DNA from: Megalobrama amblycephala
Taxonomy: Eukaryota > Chordata > Actinopteri > Cypriniformes > Xenocyprididae
Direction of reading: 5' to 3'
Length of the DNA stretch: 64,000 nucleotides
Assembly (NCBI RefSeq): GCF_018812025.1
Contig: NC_063062.1
Coordinates: 5,961,513-6,025,512 of the forward strand
Position 1 is the first letter of the stretch. Every line of letters begins with the position of its first letter. Of this stretch, positions 32,882 through 46,000 are shown piece after piece. The translations under genes were made by a program, and so were the position numbers. The notes under the pieces are model-generated. The model ran no database searches. It was not told where the DNA came from and worked only from the letters and a program-made list of their open reading frames with translations.

Positions 32882-35269
32882 GTAATGGCAAAATATCTCA
32901 ACCATCAGAAAGGAACAGACGTGTTTGTTTTAATGAGCAGCCTGCACTACCGGAGGAAGAGAAGGGCATGATGGGTAATTAGTGTGAGTATTTAATTAGG
33001 TTGTAGGCTTAGATTGCTCTGAGTGCTATTTAGATGGTTTACATTGTTGACCTTTACAGCTTAAATTGACTTAAGCCACAACATCTCAAAAAATGATGGA
33101 GCCTAAAAGAAGATGAATGATTTTAGTTAGGAGCAGCGTATGTTGGCAGGCTTATGAATATTAATGCGAGTTTTGCTCTTTAAGATTAAACACCTTGAAA
33201 TAGTTTGACATCGTCAAGCTGTGTGCATGTTATAGATCAATTAGCTGCAGGAGATGTTTTGTCAATGTAGTTTCAATTCGAGTGCAGCATACTATATCTG
33301 AGAGCATATTTCAGATTGTGGCCTACTGCCAATAATGACACTCACTCAACTGAAGGAGCAAAATCAATTTCTACTACATTTCATGGCAATCTATCATACT
33401 TTTTTAATAATCCAACATAGTTCAGCTAAGAGGTGATTAGATAGAGTTATGCGTATAGATGTCATCATGTGCTGTGGTTAAAGATCTGATAATATAAAGT
33501 GCAACTGACATCTGAACTGCAGTTTGTCCCATAATCTAGTTCAAATACTGTAGCATTTACAAGTATAGATGTAATGCAAAAAAGCACACTAGCTAAATGA
33601 AAAAGAACTAGTCCTAGAGTAGAAATGTGATGAGGTGAAAGATAATAGGTGAATAATTGTGTTTTTATGCACTGTGTGGGAGGCAGTGAGAAACTTTACT
33701 GCTAAGCCCCACAGCTGTTCACTGTAAAATCTGTCCTCGCAATGACTTTACGGCTGGCCCGCCGCCACGGTTTTATATCTGTGTGCACAGATTTGCACAT
33801 CTCCCAGTAAAGTTTGTCTTAGCGTTGGCGTCACTGCTGAACCGGCTGGGGCAGATACTGTTGTCATGAAGACTTCCTCCATCCTTGAGGAGTAGCTCGC
33901 CTCGAAATGAACCTAATGAATCATCTATCACTGTCCAGGTACAAAATAAAAGTTGCTACTCATTGGTGGCGTGTGGAAACGTTTGTGATTTTGCATCACC
34001 GCACACAGAATGCGTAATACCGCATCACTGGTCTTATCTCCAAATGTCAGATGAGATTTAAAAACCAGGCTGTTTCTGTTGGCTGTTGTTTCTATCTTAA
34101 GATACACCGTCTGCATAGTGTCCAAATGCATGTTTTTCTCTCTCTGTGTTTATGTGTGTGTTTGTCCGTGTAATTCTGCTTTTGGCAACCAGGAACGTTC
34201 ATGAATCCTCTGGCACTGCGTCTCACAGCTGGCCCAGATTCTTCAGCTTCCTTTTCTCCTCTGATGATGGCTGTTGTTGTTCCTGAAAACACTGTTTTAC
34301 CTCCTCGTAACTCTACGTGTAAAGAGCCAAACCACTGGAGTTGTCTGTACACCAGTGCTTCCAGAGTGAGTTGAATAGAAGTACTGATGGAGCTATTAAA
34401 TTCACTTTGAAGTTGCTGATGGGCTCTGTTTCCTACACCTTTTCCCTGACTTGAGTGGGTTATGAAGAGGGAAAATTGGCTTTCTGAGCTGTAATTAGCC
34501 TATCAGAATGTTTTTCTCAAATTCATCCAAACCCCATATAAGTATTAATGGACGATGAAGGCAAGAAAATGGTTGAAGTTTCCACGATCAGACTAGAATG
34601 GCACTTGTAGGACATGCGTCTTGTTTTTGCATTGTTATGCTTTTGCAGTATTTTCTCAGTTATGGCAGAACAATGCTTTTAATCACCAAAAGTTGTTTTT
34701 GGATTCAAAGACTGGAGGTAATATGTAAATCCAAAAAGAACAGCTCATTCCCCGTGCTGAATGAAGCACTTGACTTTGAAAAGTTTGTAACAAGTCAGCC
34801 TCTATTCGAAGCAAATGTAATCAGGCACATTCTGCCGCTCCGCAAGGCTTTTTCAGAGAGGCTGATATAAATCAGGTTTTGATCACAGGCTCATTTTTAT
34901 TTATAAGATCTTGTAGAGGCAAGTTTTTCAAGGGAAGACAACATCATATTTTTGGAAGCCACAGTGTAGCTACAGGTAAATTGGCTCTTCTCACAGATTT
35001 GTCACTATCGGCCTCATTTTCCTGTGTAGTGATCTGAGAGAGAGCGTGTAGTCCGTCAGGGCGCTTCAGACGCCGTCTTCTCCAGCTCAAACATTCATGA
35101 GGAACCTCTCTCTCTCTCTCTGGGATACACTTGGCAGGCTTTCCCTCAGAAGTTTTGATGATAATTGGCAAAGCAGCAAATGGCCTGAAATTATAATTTG
35201 CAGGTGGACGTTTCTACTGTCAGAGCGTTTTTGCCACCTCCGACTAGAGAAAAAGAAGCTGTTGCCTCA
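32879..35269. other. Unique-looking, no gene recognised
   Basis: 2.4 kb free of recognisable repeats. Frames at 34598-34870 (plus) and 34352-33928 (minus) have no domain or splice pairing. It may hold conserved noncoding sequence, but nothing here proves that. Confidence 0.4.
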
Positions 35270-35273
35270 TTAA

Positions 35274-35520
35274 AGGGTTCGTATTATGCTTTTTCACTTT
35301 TTTAACCGTAGTTAATGTGTAATGTTGCTGTTTGAGTCAAGAACTACAACGAATGGCTCGTTTGGACTACAACATGATTTTTCAGTGTGAAGTCACAATG
35401 TTACTCATTTAAATAATCCCGCCCACGGAACACACAAAAAAGGGCGAGGCTTGGCTGAGCTGGTTGGCCTTTCTAGGCGGATGAACTTACAGTGGCTAAA
35501 ATGTATTTTTTAACACTGTT
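35274..35520. mobile_element. TTAA element K2, truncated copy
   Basis: It starts AGGGTTCGTATTATGC after TTAA (35270-35273) and follows K2 for about 250 bp. It then stops where the next repeat begins, so the right end is lost. Confidence 0.75.
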
Positions 35521-35533
35521 TCTGAACACACTG

Positions 35534-36322
35534 CACTCAAAAAAAATGATTCTAGCTGCTTGCTCAGTTTATTTAAATAAAATAAGCTGAACCAACACAA
35601 ATCTTTAGTTTTTTACTTAATTGGCATTTGCACTCAATTGTATTATGTTAAATGAAATTAAATTTGCAAAATGTTAGGTTAACCTAAACCATTTGTGTTG
35701 GGACTACACAAATCATTTATGTTGCATTGATTGAAACTGGGCAGTGGATTTCTAGTTCCCAGCATGCTTTGCGTATGGATAGATCGGGACAGTAAATGTT
35801 GAAATTAAGTGCTGTTTAATGTGTTTTTTAGTAAAGGGAAATACCTTTTAAAGTTTGATGTTCAGTTATATTGGACATTTAAAAGAGTTTATGTTATGTC
35901 GATTTTTATGAGGTTACCATTATGTTGAAGTGTAGACCTTGTGGTTAGGCTATGGGTGGCTACATGAAATAAATCTATGTTGTTCTCATCAAGCTTTAAA
36001 TGTACTAAAGCCAGTGATGAGAAGTTCTTTACCAGATCATTACTTGCATGTTACAAATGTTTCACAGAAAACTTGAGCAACTCTGCACAAGGGCACCAGT
36101 CTGAATTGCAATAGCACTGGTTAGATCAACAAGAGTAAATTATGTTCAGGAAACATTCGCAGAATACGTTAAATGAAACTTGTGTGATCTCATTCAATTA
36201 GGATGAATTTTACTCATCAGTACAATTAACCTAGCTTAAGTTCAAATAAAAATCAGTTCAAATGTGTGGAAATAGGTGTTACAATTGAATTAAGTTAGAC
36301 CAACAAGTTATTTTTTTGAGTG
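35534..36322. mobile_element. Repeat L, copy 1 (CACTCAAAA termini)
   Basis: It begins CACTCAAAAAAAATGATT and ends TATTTTTTTGAGTG. A second copy fills 62290 to the window end. Shared core words include TTCTAGTTCCCAGCATGC. There is no transposase. Confidence 0.8.
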
Positions 36323-36323
36323 T

Positions 36324-37264
36324 GTAAACCCTCGTTGGACTAACTCAAAATATTTTTTTTTAAGTAAGCGGAACTATCAAGTTTCGAGTTTATAGTACTC
36401 ATGCATGTTAATTGCTCCTAACTTGAAGTACTGAGTTAGCTAACTCATACATTTTGATAGCAAAATGTTTTTTTTTTTTTTTTTTGAGTTTTTGCAAATC
36501 AAATGGGTTCTGTACTTCAATGTAAACTCTAAGTGTCAGAACTCAAAGTTGAATGTGATATTTTTTTAAGTTAAGAAACAAACTTTAAGTAAGATTTTTA
36601 TTTTGTACTCATACATTTTTATTGTTCTTAACTTTAAATATTTGAGTAATTCACTAATTTACACATTTAACTTAAAATTATCAGGTTATCGCAATGTAAA
36701 TATTTTGCTAGCTATAACAAACTAATTCAGAAAATGCCAACTTGCTAATTTGCAAACATGTCAACAATAGCATGGTATAGCACTTACTGGATGAGTACAG
36801 CAACTTAAAACATGTAACTTACCTGCTCTCAAACCAAGCCACATGCACCATTTTTCACCATGATGTTAACTCTCCAAAAACCCACATTAACTGAAACTCT
36901 AAATTAGCATTACAGAACATTAATCACTGCTAAATCTCCCACTTAACATTAACCTTGCACAAAAAAACATTATATAACACTGAATTTTAGCATTTACTCA
37001 CCCTTTCAAAGTGCCATGGGCAAAGCATGCTGGGAAACAGAAATCCCAGCCCAGTTTCAGTTAAACTTAAGTTTGTCTAAATTAAAAGAAACGAGTTCAT
37101 AAAACTCAAAACAATGAAACAGTTCGGTTTACTTGAAATATGTCAGTTCTGTGAAGAAAAAGAAAGTTCTAAATACTCATAACAGTTAATTTAACTGAAC
37201 TAATTTGTTTAATTTAAGTTTGTCCTACTCAAACCACTTAAGTATTTTGAGCATTAGGGTTTAC
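36324..37264. mobile_element. GTAAACCCT-terminated repeat (941 bp)
   Basis: The ends GTAAACCCT and AGGGTTTAC are inverted, and ACTCAAAATA/TATTTTGAG words lie just inside. It includes a CATGCTGGGAAACAGAAATC block that echoes repeat L. It directly abuts repeat L. Confidence 0.65.
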
Positions 37265-39021
37265 TAACCCCAATGTGCACTGCACATTTTACAGAGGATG
37301 GCTTCCAGAACCCAAGAGAGTACAGTGCTAGTTTCTCCTGAAAGGGCAGTTCCCATTTTGTCACGACAATCAGTTGTTTATGGATCACAACCTGTAAGTT
37401 TGTTTTATTATTTGCTGTTGTTTTCTATGAACAGTTCCAACCTTATGTTGTTGCAATGATGTAAACAACTTTTGGAAAATTAACCTAGGTTTTGTGATTG
37501 ATTACTGTTTGTATTACCATGGTTTTCTGAAAAAATGTCATGATTAAATGGTGAATAACATCGTATCTAAAATGTAGAAGAAAATTACAAAACAAAAAAC
37601 ATCCTGTGAAATCCATGCTTGAAATCCTTTCTGAACGATCCTCTTGTTCATTAACATTTTCAGGGTCTGAATGAGGGTCAGATTGGTTTGAAATTGACAC
37701 CATCCTTAATATTTACACCATGCAGATGAAACTTGTGGTTATGGTAAGGGGCGTGGCATTTCCCGACAATGCAAATCACAACACACTGGACCAGCTAACC
37801 AATCACAGGACATTTCACATTTCGGAAGGCGGGCTTTCATCGCAACAGGAACTAAACGATGCGTTCGAGCCAGACTGGGACGACAAAATATGTGAAAAAT
37901 AATGCATTTTTTAAATAAGGTTTATTAGTTAACAATCAAGCACGAAAACCTATTTTAGTACAAAATTTACTAATACATTATTAAAATCTTGCGTTAGTTA
38001 ATGCCAAAAAACAAAATCAAGACTTTGTAAAATGGCATAATATTTAATACATTAACTAATGTTTAACTAATGAACCTTATTGTGAAGAGTTACCTTTAAG
38101 TTTGTGCCCAAAAAACAAAATGTACTTTTTACACAGACATAAATGCGATAAAAAAAACAACAACAACAACAACTACAAAATAGGAAGACAAAAGCCTTGA
38201 TTAATTGTCATAATGTTTAAAGAACAAACATTTCAGCTTTAATTTCCAAGACAAAGCCAATGCTGTCACGTCAAGGCCTTTAAAAAAACAAAAAAAAACT
38301 GCCATCATGACTCAATTCACCATAACTTCTAGTCTCTTGCTAGAATTTTTATGTCTTTCAGTAAAGTGTTTACATAAAGAAGAATAGAAACTTCAGCAGG
38401 GAAAAATGGTGGGCAGAGAGAGGAAGGACGGAGATCAAAGTCCAAAGGTCCATGAAAAGGCTAAGAACCAGAGCTTTGAAGTTATTATGATGTGCTGCTC
38501 ACGTACAGGATACTCCAATGAGGACTTTCCCTTGATCCCGTGGGATCTAGGTTATTGACCTTGCACTTTAACGGTATAACAGGGCCTTTCTTGAAGCACC
38601 AGAGGTGTTAATTAAATGGAGCGGCAGAGTCAGGATGCAGGAAATGCACGGACAGTGACGAGTCTGTTGTTTTACTCCACAAATAACCATTTATTCTTCA
38701 CACATTTAGCGAAAATCACGGTTTATTGTAAAGGACACAAGAAGGTAGAGAAACAGAGAGATGTAGCAGTAGATTAAGTACTCGGTGCATGGCACATCAT
38801 TCTTAGGGAGACGACTCACTGTGAGTCGAGGTTTTCTCTTTAATTCTGGCACCAAAAGCTCCGAAATATTCAACAGTGATAGTTGGCCAGCCAACTTGAG
38901 CCTCGTAATATGGAGTAGGAGGAGTAAATTAATCTTTGCTACAACACGAGACAAACCGTACCTTCACTTTAAACAGTTCTTTTCAGAATTTTAGCTGAAC
39001 TGGGATCGATTCTGTTTCTAT
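37265..39021. other. 3' of luzp2: dispersed repeat at 37920-38095, otherwise unique
   Basis: 37920-38095 contains TTAACTAATG and AACCTTATTGTGAAGAGTTA words of a common interspersed repeat, also seen in fragment at 49676-49760. The rest has no accepted gene. A 61-codon frame at 37720-37902 has no motif. Confidence 0.5.
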
Positions 39022-39080
39022 TAGGGCTGCACAATTAATCGGAATAAAAACGAAAATGCGATATGGCTTAGTGCGATTAT

Positions 39081-39118
<38 letters not shown>

Positions 39119-39370
39119 AAACTGAAGAAATTAAGACTAAAATATTGTTATTTTACAGTTGTACTGTAAAATAAAATTATTATTATTATTATTATATTTT
39201 TCTTAAATACTCTTAAATTAAATACTATTATAACAATAGTAATATTTCTAATTTTATTTAATATTTTTATTCAGTAATAATAATAATAATAATTTTAAAA
39301 ACATCACATTTATATCACAAATTATCAGAAAATTCACAATTCAATTTTTTCCCCAAATCGTGCAGCCCTA
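39022..39370. mobile_element. hAT-like MITE (TAGGGCTGCAC termini)
   Basis: The ends are TAGGGCTGCACAATTAATCG and CGTGCAGCCCTA. It encloses an AT microsatellite (39087-39115) and AT-rich sequence. No clear 8-bp duplication can be read. Confidence 0.75.
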
Positions 39371-39699
39371 TTTTGCTTTTAGGACATACGGTATTCAATA
39401 GTTCAATATTTTCAGAAGCTGCTTAGACAAAAGTTTGAATTTGACCTCATGTGTAAATTTACAGAACTCAAATGACCCCCAGCGTGACCTTTAACACTGA
39501 AATTCTGGTCTGCGGTGCCAGAAATAGTTCTTAATTACAAACAACACAAATCAAAGAACATTGTGTCCTCACTTTGGGAGAAAAAAGAAAGAAAGAAAGA
39601 AAGAATCAAAATAGATAGTGAACAAAAGAAAAAGTGAACAACCAGTACCATCGTAACCTTGTAAAATCAATATCTAAAACTCTATAATGCATGCCATAC

Positions 39700-39943
39700 T
39701 ATGCGGTTGTTGTATTTTTAATTTTTTTTTATTTTTATTAAGAAAGTTCAAAACAAATGTTGGGAATTTCTTTTTCTACATTAGCAGTGTTATTTTGTGT
39801 TTGTTGTTGTTTGTGTTTGCCTACAGTGTGTGTGTGTGTGTGTGTGTGTGTTCTTATAAGCTCAGTGAATGAAGAGGGGCTTAAACAGATATGACATCAT
39901 TTTTACCATGCAGAAAATATCTGCCAAGTCTTCCACTGTCCTT
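39700..39943 (-). other. luzp2: luzp2 3' UTR (inferred) with candidate poly(A) signals
   Basis: Reading the minus strand after the stop codon, two AATAAA hexamers lie side by side (complements of 39734-39739 and 39728-39733), about 205 nt downstream. A (TG)13 tract at 39826-39851 becomes a CA tract in the transcript. The cleavage site is inferred at about 39700-39715. A longer UTR ending further downstream is possible, as other AATAAA words occur, for example near 38690. Confidence 0.4.
39826..39851. repeat. (GT)13 microsatellite in the inferred luzp2 3' UTR
   Basis: Uninterrupted GT on the plus strand, read as CA in the transcript. Confidence 0.95.
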
Positions 39944-40048
39944 TTAGTTGTGTTTGTCCATTTGTGTCTTTTTTAGGTCTCCGTCTGTTTTCCCACTTTC
40001 CTCTGCTGTCCTTGCTTGGCCTTGTCCGATCTGCTCTGGGGTCTTGGA
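39944..40048 (-). CDS. luzp2: luzp2 terminal exon F, with stop codon
   Basis: The coding part is 105 nt: 34 residues starting SKTPEQIGQGQARTAEE and ending in a lysine/aspartate-rich run closed by HN and TAA (39946-39944). The acceptor ends in tgttctacag. The tail is very hydrophilic, with no membrane segment or cysteine. It does not resemble the remembered mammalian C-terminus, so it is either lineage-specific or the end of an alternative transcript. The frame, phase and strand agree with the five upstream exons. Confidence 0.78.
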   Translation of the reverse strand, partial: SKTPEQIGQGQARTAEESGKTDGDLKKTQMDKHN

Positions 40049-43000
40049 CTGTAGAACAGAGATGAGAAGAGAAAAGAATACATGCATATCGTAGTGCGGC
40101 GGGGCACTGAAGTCTGGCACAAACAGAGCAGGTGATTAGACATTTACACCTTCCTCTCCATTTCCCCTGTCGCCGTCAGACTGACCTATAATTTGACAAA
40201 ACCTGTCAGCGCTTGCTGCAGTGCTCAGGGCTGACACTGCTTAGCACTGGAGCAAATAGTTATCTTTGAAAGGGTGTGTGTACGTCTGTGCTTACTGCGT
40301 TGTGACAGATCACTTACATAACGGTGAATATGGAGGTTCAGAGATGCATTTGAATATATTATGCCAATTTTGGCAAATTTCTGCTCCGGGTGTGTGTTCA
40401 CGGTGTGTGTGTGTGTTCGATACTCACTGCTGTGTGTGTGCACTTGGATGGGTGAAATGCAGAGTACAAAATGTGAGTATGGGACACGTGACTTTTTCAC
40501 TTTAAAAATTTCCATTGGAGTCAAAAGGTCTGAGATCACATTGAAAATCTGGAATTGCAATTTTTAAAAAAAAATCTGATAATAAAATTTAGTTTTATTT
40601 TAAACCAAGAAATAGTGATGTACACATATTCTATTCTAATATATTTTTTAAAATGCAATTCATTCCTGTGATGCAAAGCATCATTACTTCAGTCTTCAGT
40701 GTGACATGATCCTTCAGAAATCATTCTAATGTGATGATTTGCTGCTCAAGTAATATTTCTTATATTATCAATGTTGAAAACAGTTGTGTTGCTTCATATT
40801 TTTGTGGAAACCATGATACTTTTTTTGGGATTATTTGATGACTAGAAAGTCAAAAGCATTTCTTTGAAACCAAAATCATTACAGATGTCTTTACTGTCAC
40901 TTTTGATCAAATTAATGTGTCCTTGCTGTTTAAATTAGAATTCATTTCATTCAACAAGTTTTGAATGATACTGTAATTTATAATGAAGAAATGAAAGTAA
41001 TAAATGTAAATGTATTTCATTAAAATAAGCATATTCACTTTCACAAGTTTCAGACCTTTGGACTCCATTGTAGATGCTACTTGGAATACTTGTATGGGAG
41101 TGGACAAAAAAATATATAGGTTTTTTGTAATTAAATCATACACTCTAAAAAATGCTGTGTTAAAAACAACTTAAAGGTGCCGTAGAACGTCTTTTTAAAA
41201 GATGTAATTTAAGTCTAAGGTGTCCCCTGAACGTGTCTGTGAAGTTTCAGCTCAAAATACCCCATAGATTTTTTTTAATTAATTTTTTTAACTGCCTATT
41301 TTGGGGCATCATTAAATTTGAGCCAATTTAGGCTGCGGCTCCTTTAAATGCTCACGCTCCCCGCCCATGGAGCTCGCGCTTGCCTTAAACAGCATAAACA
41401 AAGTTCACACAGCTAATATAACCCTCAAAATGGATCTTTACAAAGTGTTCGTCATGCAGCATGTCTAATCGCATAAGTATGGTATTTATTTGGATGTTTA
41501 CATTTGATTCTGAATGAGTTTGATAGTGCTCCATGGCTAAAGCTAACATTACACACTGTTGGAGAGATTTATAAAGAATGAAGTTGTGTTTATGAATTAT
41601 ACAGACTGCAAGTGTTTAAAAAATGAAAATAGCGACAGTCTTGTCTCCGTGAATACAGTAAGAAACGATGGTAACTTTAACCACATTTAACAGTACATTA
41701 GCAACATGCTAAGGAAACATTTAGAAAGACAATTTACAAATATCACTAAAAATATCATGATATCAATGATCATGTCAGTTATTATTGCTCCATCTGCCAT
41801 TTTTCGCTGTTGTTCTTGCTTGCTTACCTAGTCTGATGATTCAGCTGTGCACAGATCCAGACGTTAATACTGGCTGCCCTTGTGTAATGCCTTGAACATG
41901 AGCTGGCATATGCAAATATTGGGGTCATACATATTAATGATCCCGATTGTTACGTAACAGTCAGTGTTATGTTGAGATTCGCCTGTTCTTCGGAGGTCTT
42001 TTAAACAAATTAGATTTATATAAGAAGGAGGAAACAATGGTGTTTGAGACTCACTGTATGTCATTTCCATGTACTGAACTCTTGTTATTCAACTATGCCA
42101 AGATAAATTCAATTTTTAATTCTAGGGCACCTTGAAGTTGGGTTGAAGATGGACAAACCCACCGGTTGGGTTAAATGTTTGTCCACCTGCTGGGTGGTTT
42201 AATTTAACTCAACTATTGTTTAAATATTACTGTATTGCTTGCTTAAAAAGAACCCAAAATAGGTTGGAAATTAAAAATCAGACACATAATTACTAGAGGC
42301 AACAATAACAATCATTAAACTTATTACTAAATGTTAATTTATGTAACATATTAATAAATGTTCATTTCCAACATATTTTGGGTTCATTTTAAGCAAGCAA
42401 TACAGTAATTTTTAAACAATAGTTGAGTTAAATAACACTACCCAGCACATTGGGCAAACATTTAACCCAACTTGGGTTGTTTTTAACCCAGCACTTTTTA
42501 GAGTGTAGTTTACCTAGGGTGACCATATGTGCCATTCTCCCACGACGCGTCCTGTCCAGGATTTCTAAATTGCCTAAAATGGCTTGAGCCCTTGCTTCTT
42601 TAATTGTGAAAGTGGTCATATCGATGTGCCCCCGGAACGCAATTTAGGAACACGATTTCTACACGGAGGTCTGTGCAAGCCACTGTTCTTATTGACATTC
42701 TTCATGCAATGCATTAAAATGTTGTCGTATTTGCAATGCTTGACCGTTCTGTAGATCCAGCCTTCTTGCAAGCCACGATCGGTTGATTATGTATAATGCA
42801 TGCTATTGGTCAAATTATTTTTCAGTCATTACCTTCCGCAAATATGAAAACAAAACCAAAACTGGGACATTTTATGCAACTTAGAAATCCTGGACAGGAC
42901 GTGTCCTGGGAGAATGGCGCATATGGTCACCCTAAGTTTACCCCCCCCAACAAAATGGAAATAATTTACTTGGTTTTCTGCGGAACACAAAAGAAGATAT

Positions 43001-46000
43001 TTTGAATTCCAATTATGTTTTGCTTTCATATGGGAAAAACTGTTGAATCATTCTTTTAAAATCTTCTTTTGATCATGTTCTACAGATGAACAAAAGTCAT
43101 ACCGGTTTGGAAAGATGTGGGTGAGTAACTGATGACAGAATTTGTATTTTTCGGGTGAACTCTCTCTTTAATTCGTTCAATAGGGCACATCAGAACACTC
43201 ACTTGACTGTGTCCAAATGTCTTTTTCATCTCAGATGAACTCTCGGTCTGATTCTGGGAACAGTCTGCTCCCACCTGAAGATACAAATAGAGACAGAAAA
43301 GAACATGTTCATTTATAAAGGAAACAAGATCCTCTTATGATCAAGCACAGAGCGGAGGGGATAGATGACTTGTTTTAAATCCAAGTCTTAAAAAAAAAAA
43401 AAAAACATCTTTGGCCACAATGGTACAGTGATACTATATAGGATATTATTGTTTGCTGTTTACATTTTCCACAAAAGCCCTGAGCTATGAGATTATACAA
43501 TGTTGCATAGAAAACAGATTAATCATGTTACTCAAGGGATGGAGTATTTTAAGGAAATGTTTTATATGCTTGTCTCTAGGAGCTCTGAAACAAAGATGTT
43601 TAGAGTAGCACATTAAATAGAAGAGTACAAGTCTACAAGAGACTGTGTTTAACTGGAAAATACACCCTCATTTTTTTATTCTGACAGGACAAACAACATG
43701 GAGATTAAGTTAATGGAAGTGTTATAGAATGGTGCCAGCCAAAAATACCACTTTATATAGGCAGTAAAGAGTATCTAAAACTCTAGTATCTAAAAATTCC
43801 TTAAAAAATGCACTGAAGCCAGCAGAGATAAACAAGTAGCAAATATCAGCACTGAAAAACTTATCTGTATATGCTTCTGGACCACTGTTGCCAACTATTT
43901 TCAATGGAAATAGCTAAAGCCTGTTTAAAAAGTCCCTAAAGTTCCTAAATATCGTCACACGCTAATTAGCACATTCACAATGTCATTACGTCGTATTTGC
44001 ATTCTGCCTAGTGTCAGTCCTTTACATATGTTTGCATTGTTGAGCTTTTAAAATCTAATTTATTCCAGTGATGGCAAAACTGAGTCTTCAGTGTCACACG
44101 ATCCTTCAGAAATCATTCTAATATGATCTGCTCGAGACACATTCATTATTATTAATGAGCTTATTTTTTTTGAAAACTGTGATACATTTTTTTCCCGATT
44201 TTTTGATTATTAGAAGTAAAATCAACATTTATTTGAAACAGAAATCTTCTGTAACATTATGCATCTGTAACTTTTCTTGTGTGTGTCCCTTTAAATGCAA
44301 ATGAGCTGCTGCTCCCAGCCCGCTTTCCAGAAGAGGGCGGAGCTTTAACAGCTCACGCTTCGTTTGCTCAACAACAACAAAGCTGGAGAATCTCATGCAG
44401 CCAAAATGAGGATTTTCAGTAACTGTGTTCAGCCTTACATTGTTCAAACCGGAGTCGACACTGATGGAGAGACTCGGGAAGAAGTTACAACTTTTAGAAT
44501 GAAACTGGACGTTTCTGAATGGTTAGTGGATAAATTTATGTAGTTGCTGTGGAGTTGATTCAACTCATCCACTAGCATGTGTCGTCATGTTAATCTTTTG
44601 TGCAAATCCAGCGTTGAATTGACTCTTGTTTCTGAAACACTCTACTACAACAACTCTGCTCTTCTCTAAAGCAGCCCAACATGGCCTCACCCCCTTTGTT
44701 GCATGTTCTCGGGGGCGGGGTTTATGTAAATTTTGGGGTTTGTGATGTCACCAACCCAGGAAGAAGCTTGTTGTAGTCCCTACCAGCCATTTAAAAAGCG
44801 ATTTCTGTGAAAGAAAATATCTCCCTTTGCATTAAACTTTGAGCATTGTAACTTTGCAGATGTTGTTTATATATAATGAAAAAACGAACTTGTCTTCAAA
44901 CACACACTAAACTATATGCTAAATAACTTGATCTTTAGTAAGAGAGAACATTTAGCAGCATTCATAAATGATAAGATGGCAGTGGTGAGAAAGTCACACT
45001 AATGTGTTTTATCTCACTCACAGTCTCTCAGTTCAGTCTCAAGGCTCCGTCACACTGCTCTCATCAGTCAGTACCATCAGCAGGGTGAGAGCTGCTTCGG
45101 GAACATTTTCATTAGACAATCTTCATGGCATGTCATCTACCGAGGATGACACCTTCTCCCTGGGATCCCGTGTTTCTCTCTCTCTTTTTGTTTCCTGTCT
45201 CTTCTTCACGTGGCTATTTTCCCCTCTCACACAGCCACTTACTCACAATCACACACACACAATCCTGTCATTATAGTTGATAAGTGCATGTCAGCAGACA
45301 GTGAGATGTATCTCGTCTAGCCTACAGTACTGTTCTCTGCTCTGCTGATTTCTGTGATGTTCCCAGTTCATATTCCCAGCACTGTCTCAAACCTTCCAGA
45401 ATATAAGATCCAACATCATGTGTCAACTGATGACAACTTAAGATCAAGCAAGTTTGCTTTATGCTTACATTATGTATGAGGATTGTAATCTGTTTAATCT
45501 GCACCAAAAGCTTTACCTCCAAAGATGACAAAGAGAGAGCATAATCATTTTGAGGCCATTTTTAGCTATCTTGGAGGCAATATATTACAGAAAAATCAGG
45601 TTAAATCCCAAGAAACTCTTTTTTTTTTTTTTTTTTTTTTTAAAGCATACTCATTTTTATAGTATGTGTATTGATTGTGATGTAAACTTCATCACCAGCC
45701 ATATATTTCTAAACACGTGTACTCTGTAAGCTCAGCTCACACGTGCACATTGAACTTCTTTTGTGCTAATTAGCTTGTCCAAAAACTGGAAATTGGGGCT
45801 TTTTTTTTTTTTTTTTTTTTTTACAGTCAGAAAAAAAAAAAAAAGAAAAAAAAAAAAAAAGGATGAACAACAACAAAAAACTCAACAACATTAGACAGCT
45901 AGCTGACAAGCACTTGTGTGCCACGTCCTGATTTTGCTGAGTTAGATGCAATCCTGGGTCAACATATTTTGTTGATCCTGGAACAACATTCCAGTCTGAA

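Noticed and set aside
32717..32982. Open frames of alternating Tyr and Ile
   Set aside because: They are translations of the (TA)n microsatellite.
41061..41140. Possible small exon upstream of the foldback in the luzp2 intron
   Set aside because: No acceptor and donor pair is present in frame, and the sequence ends directly at an element terminus.
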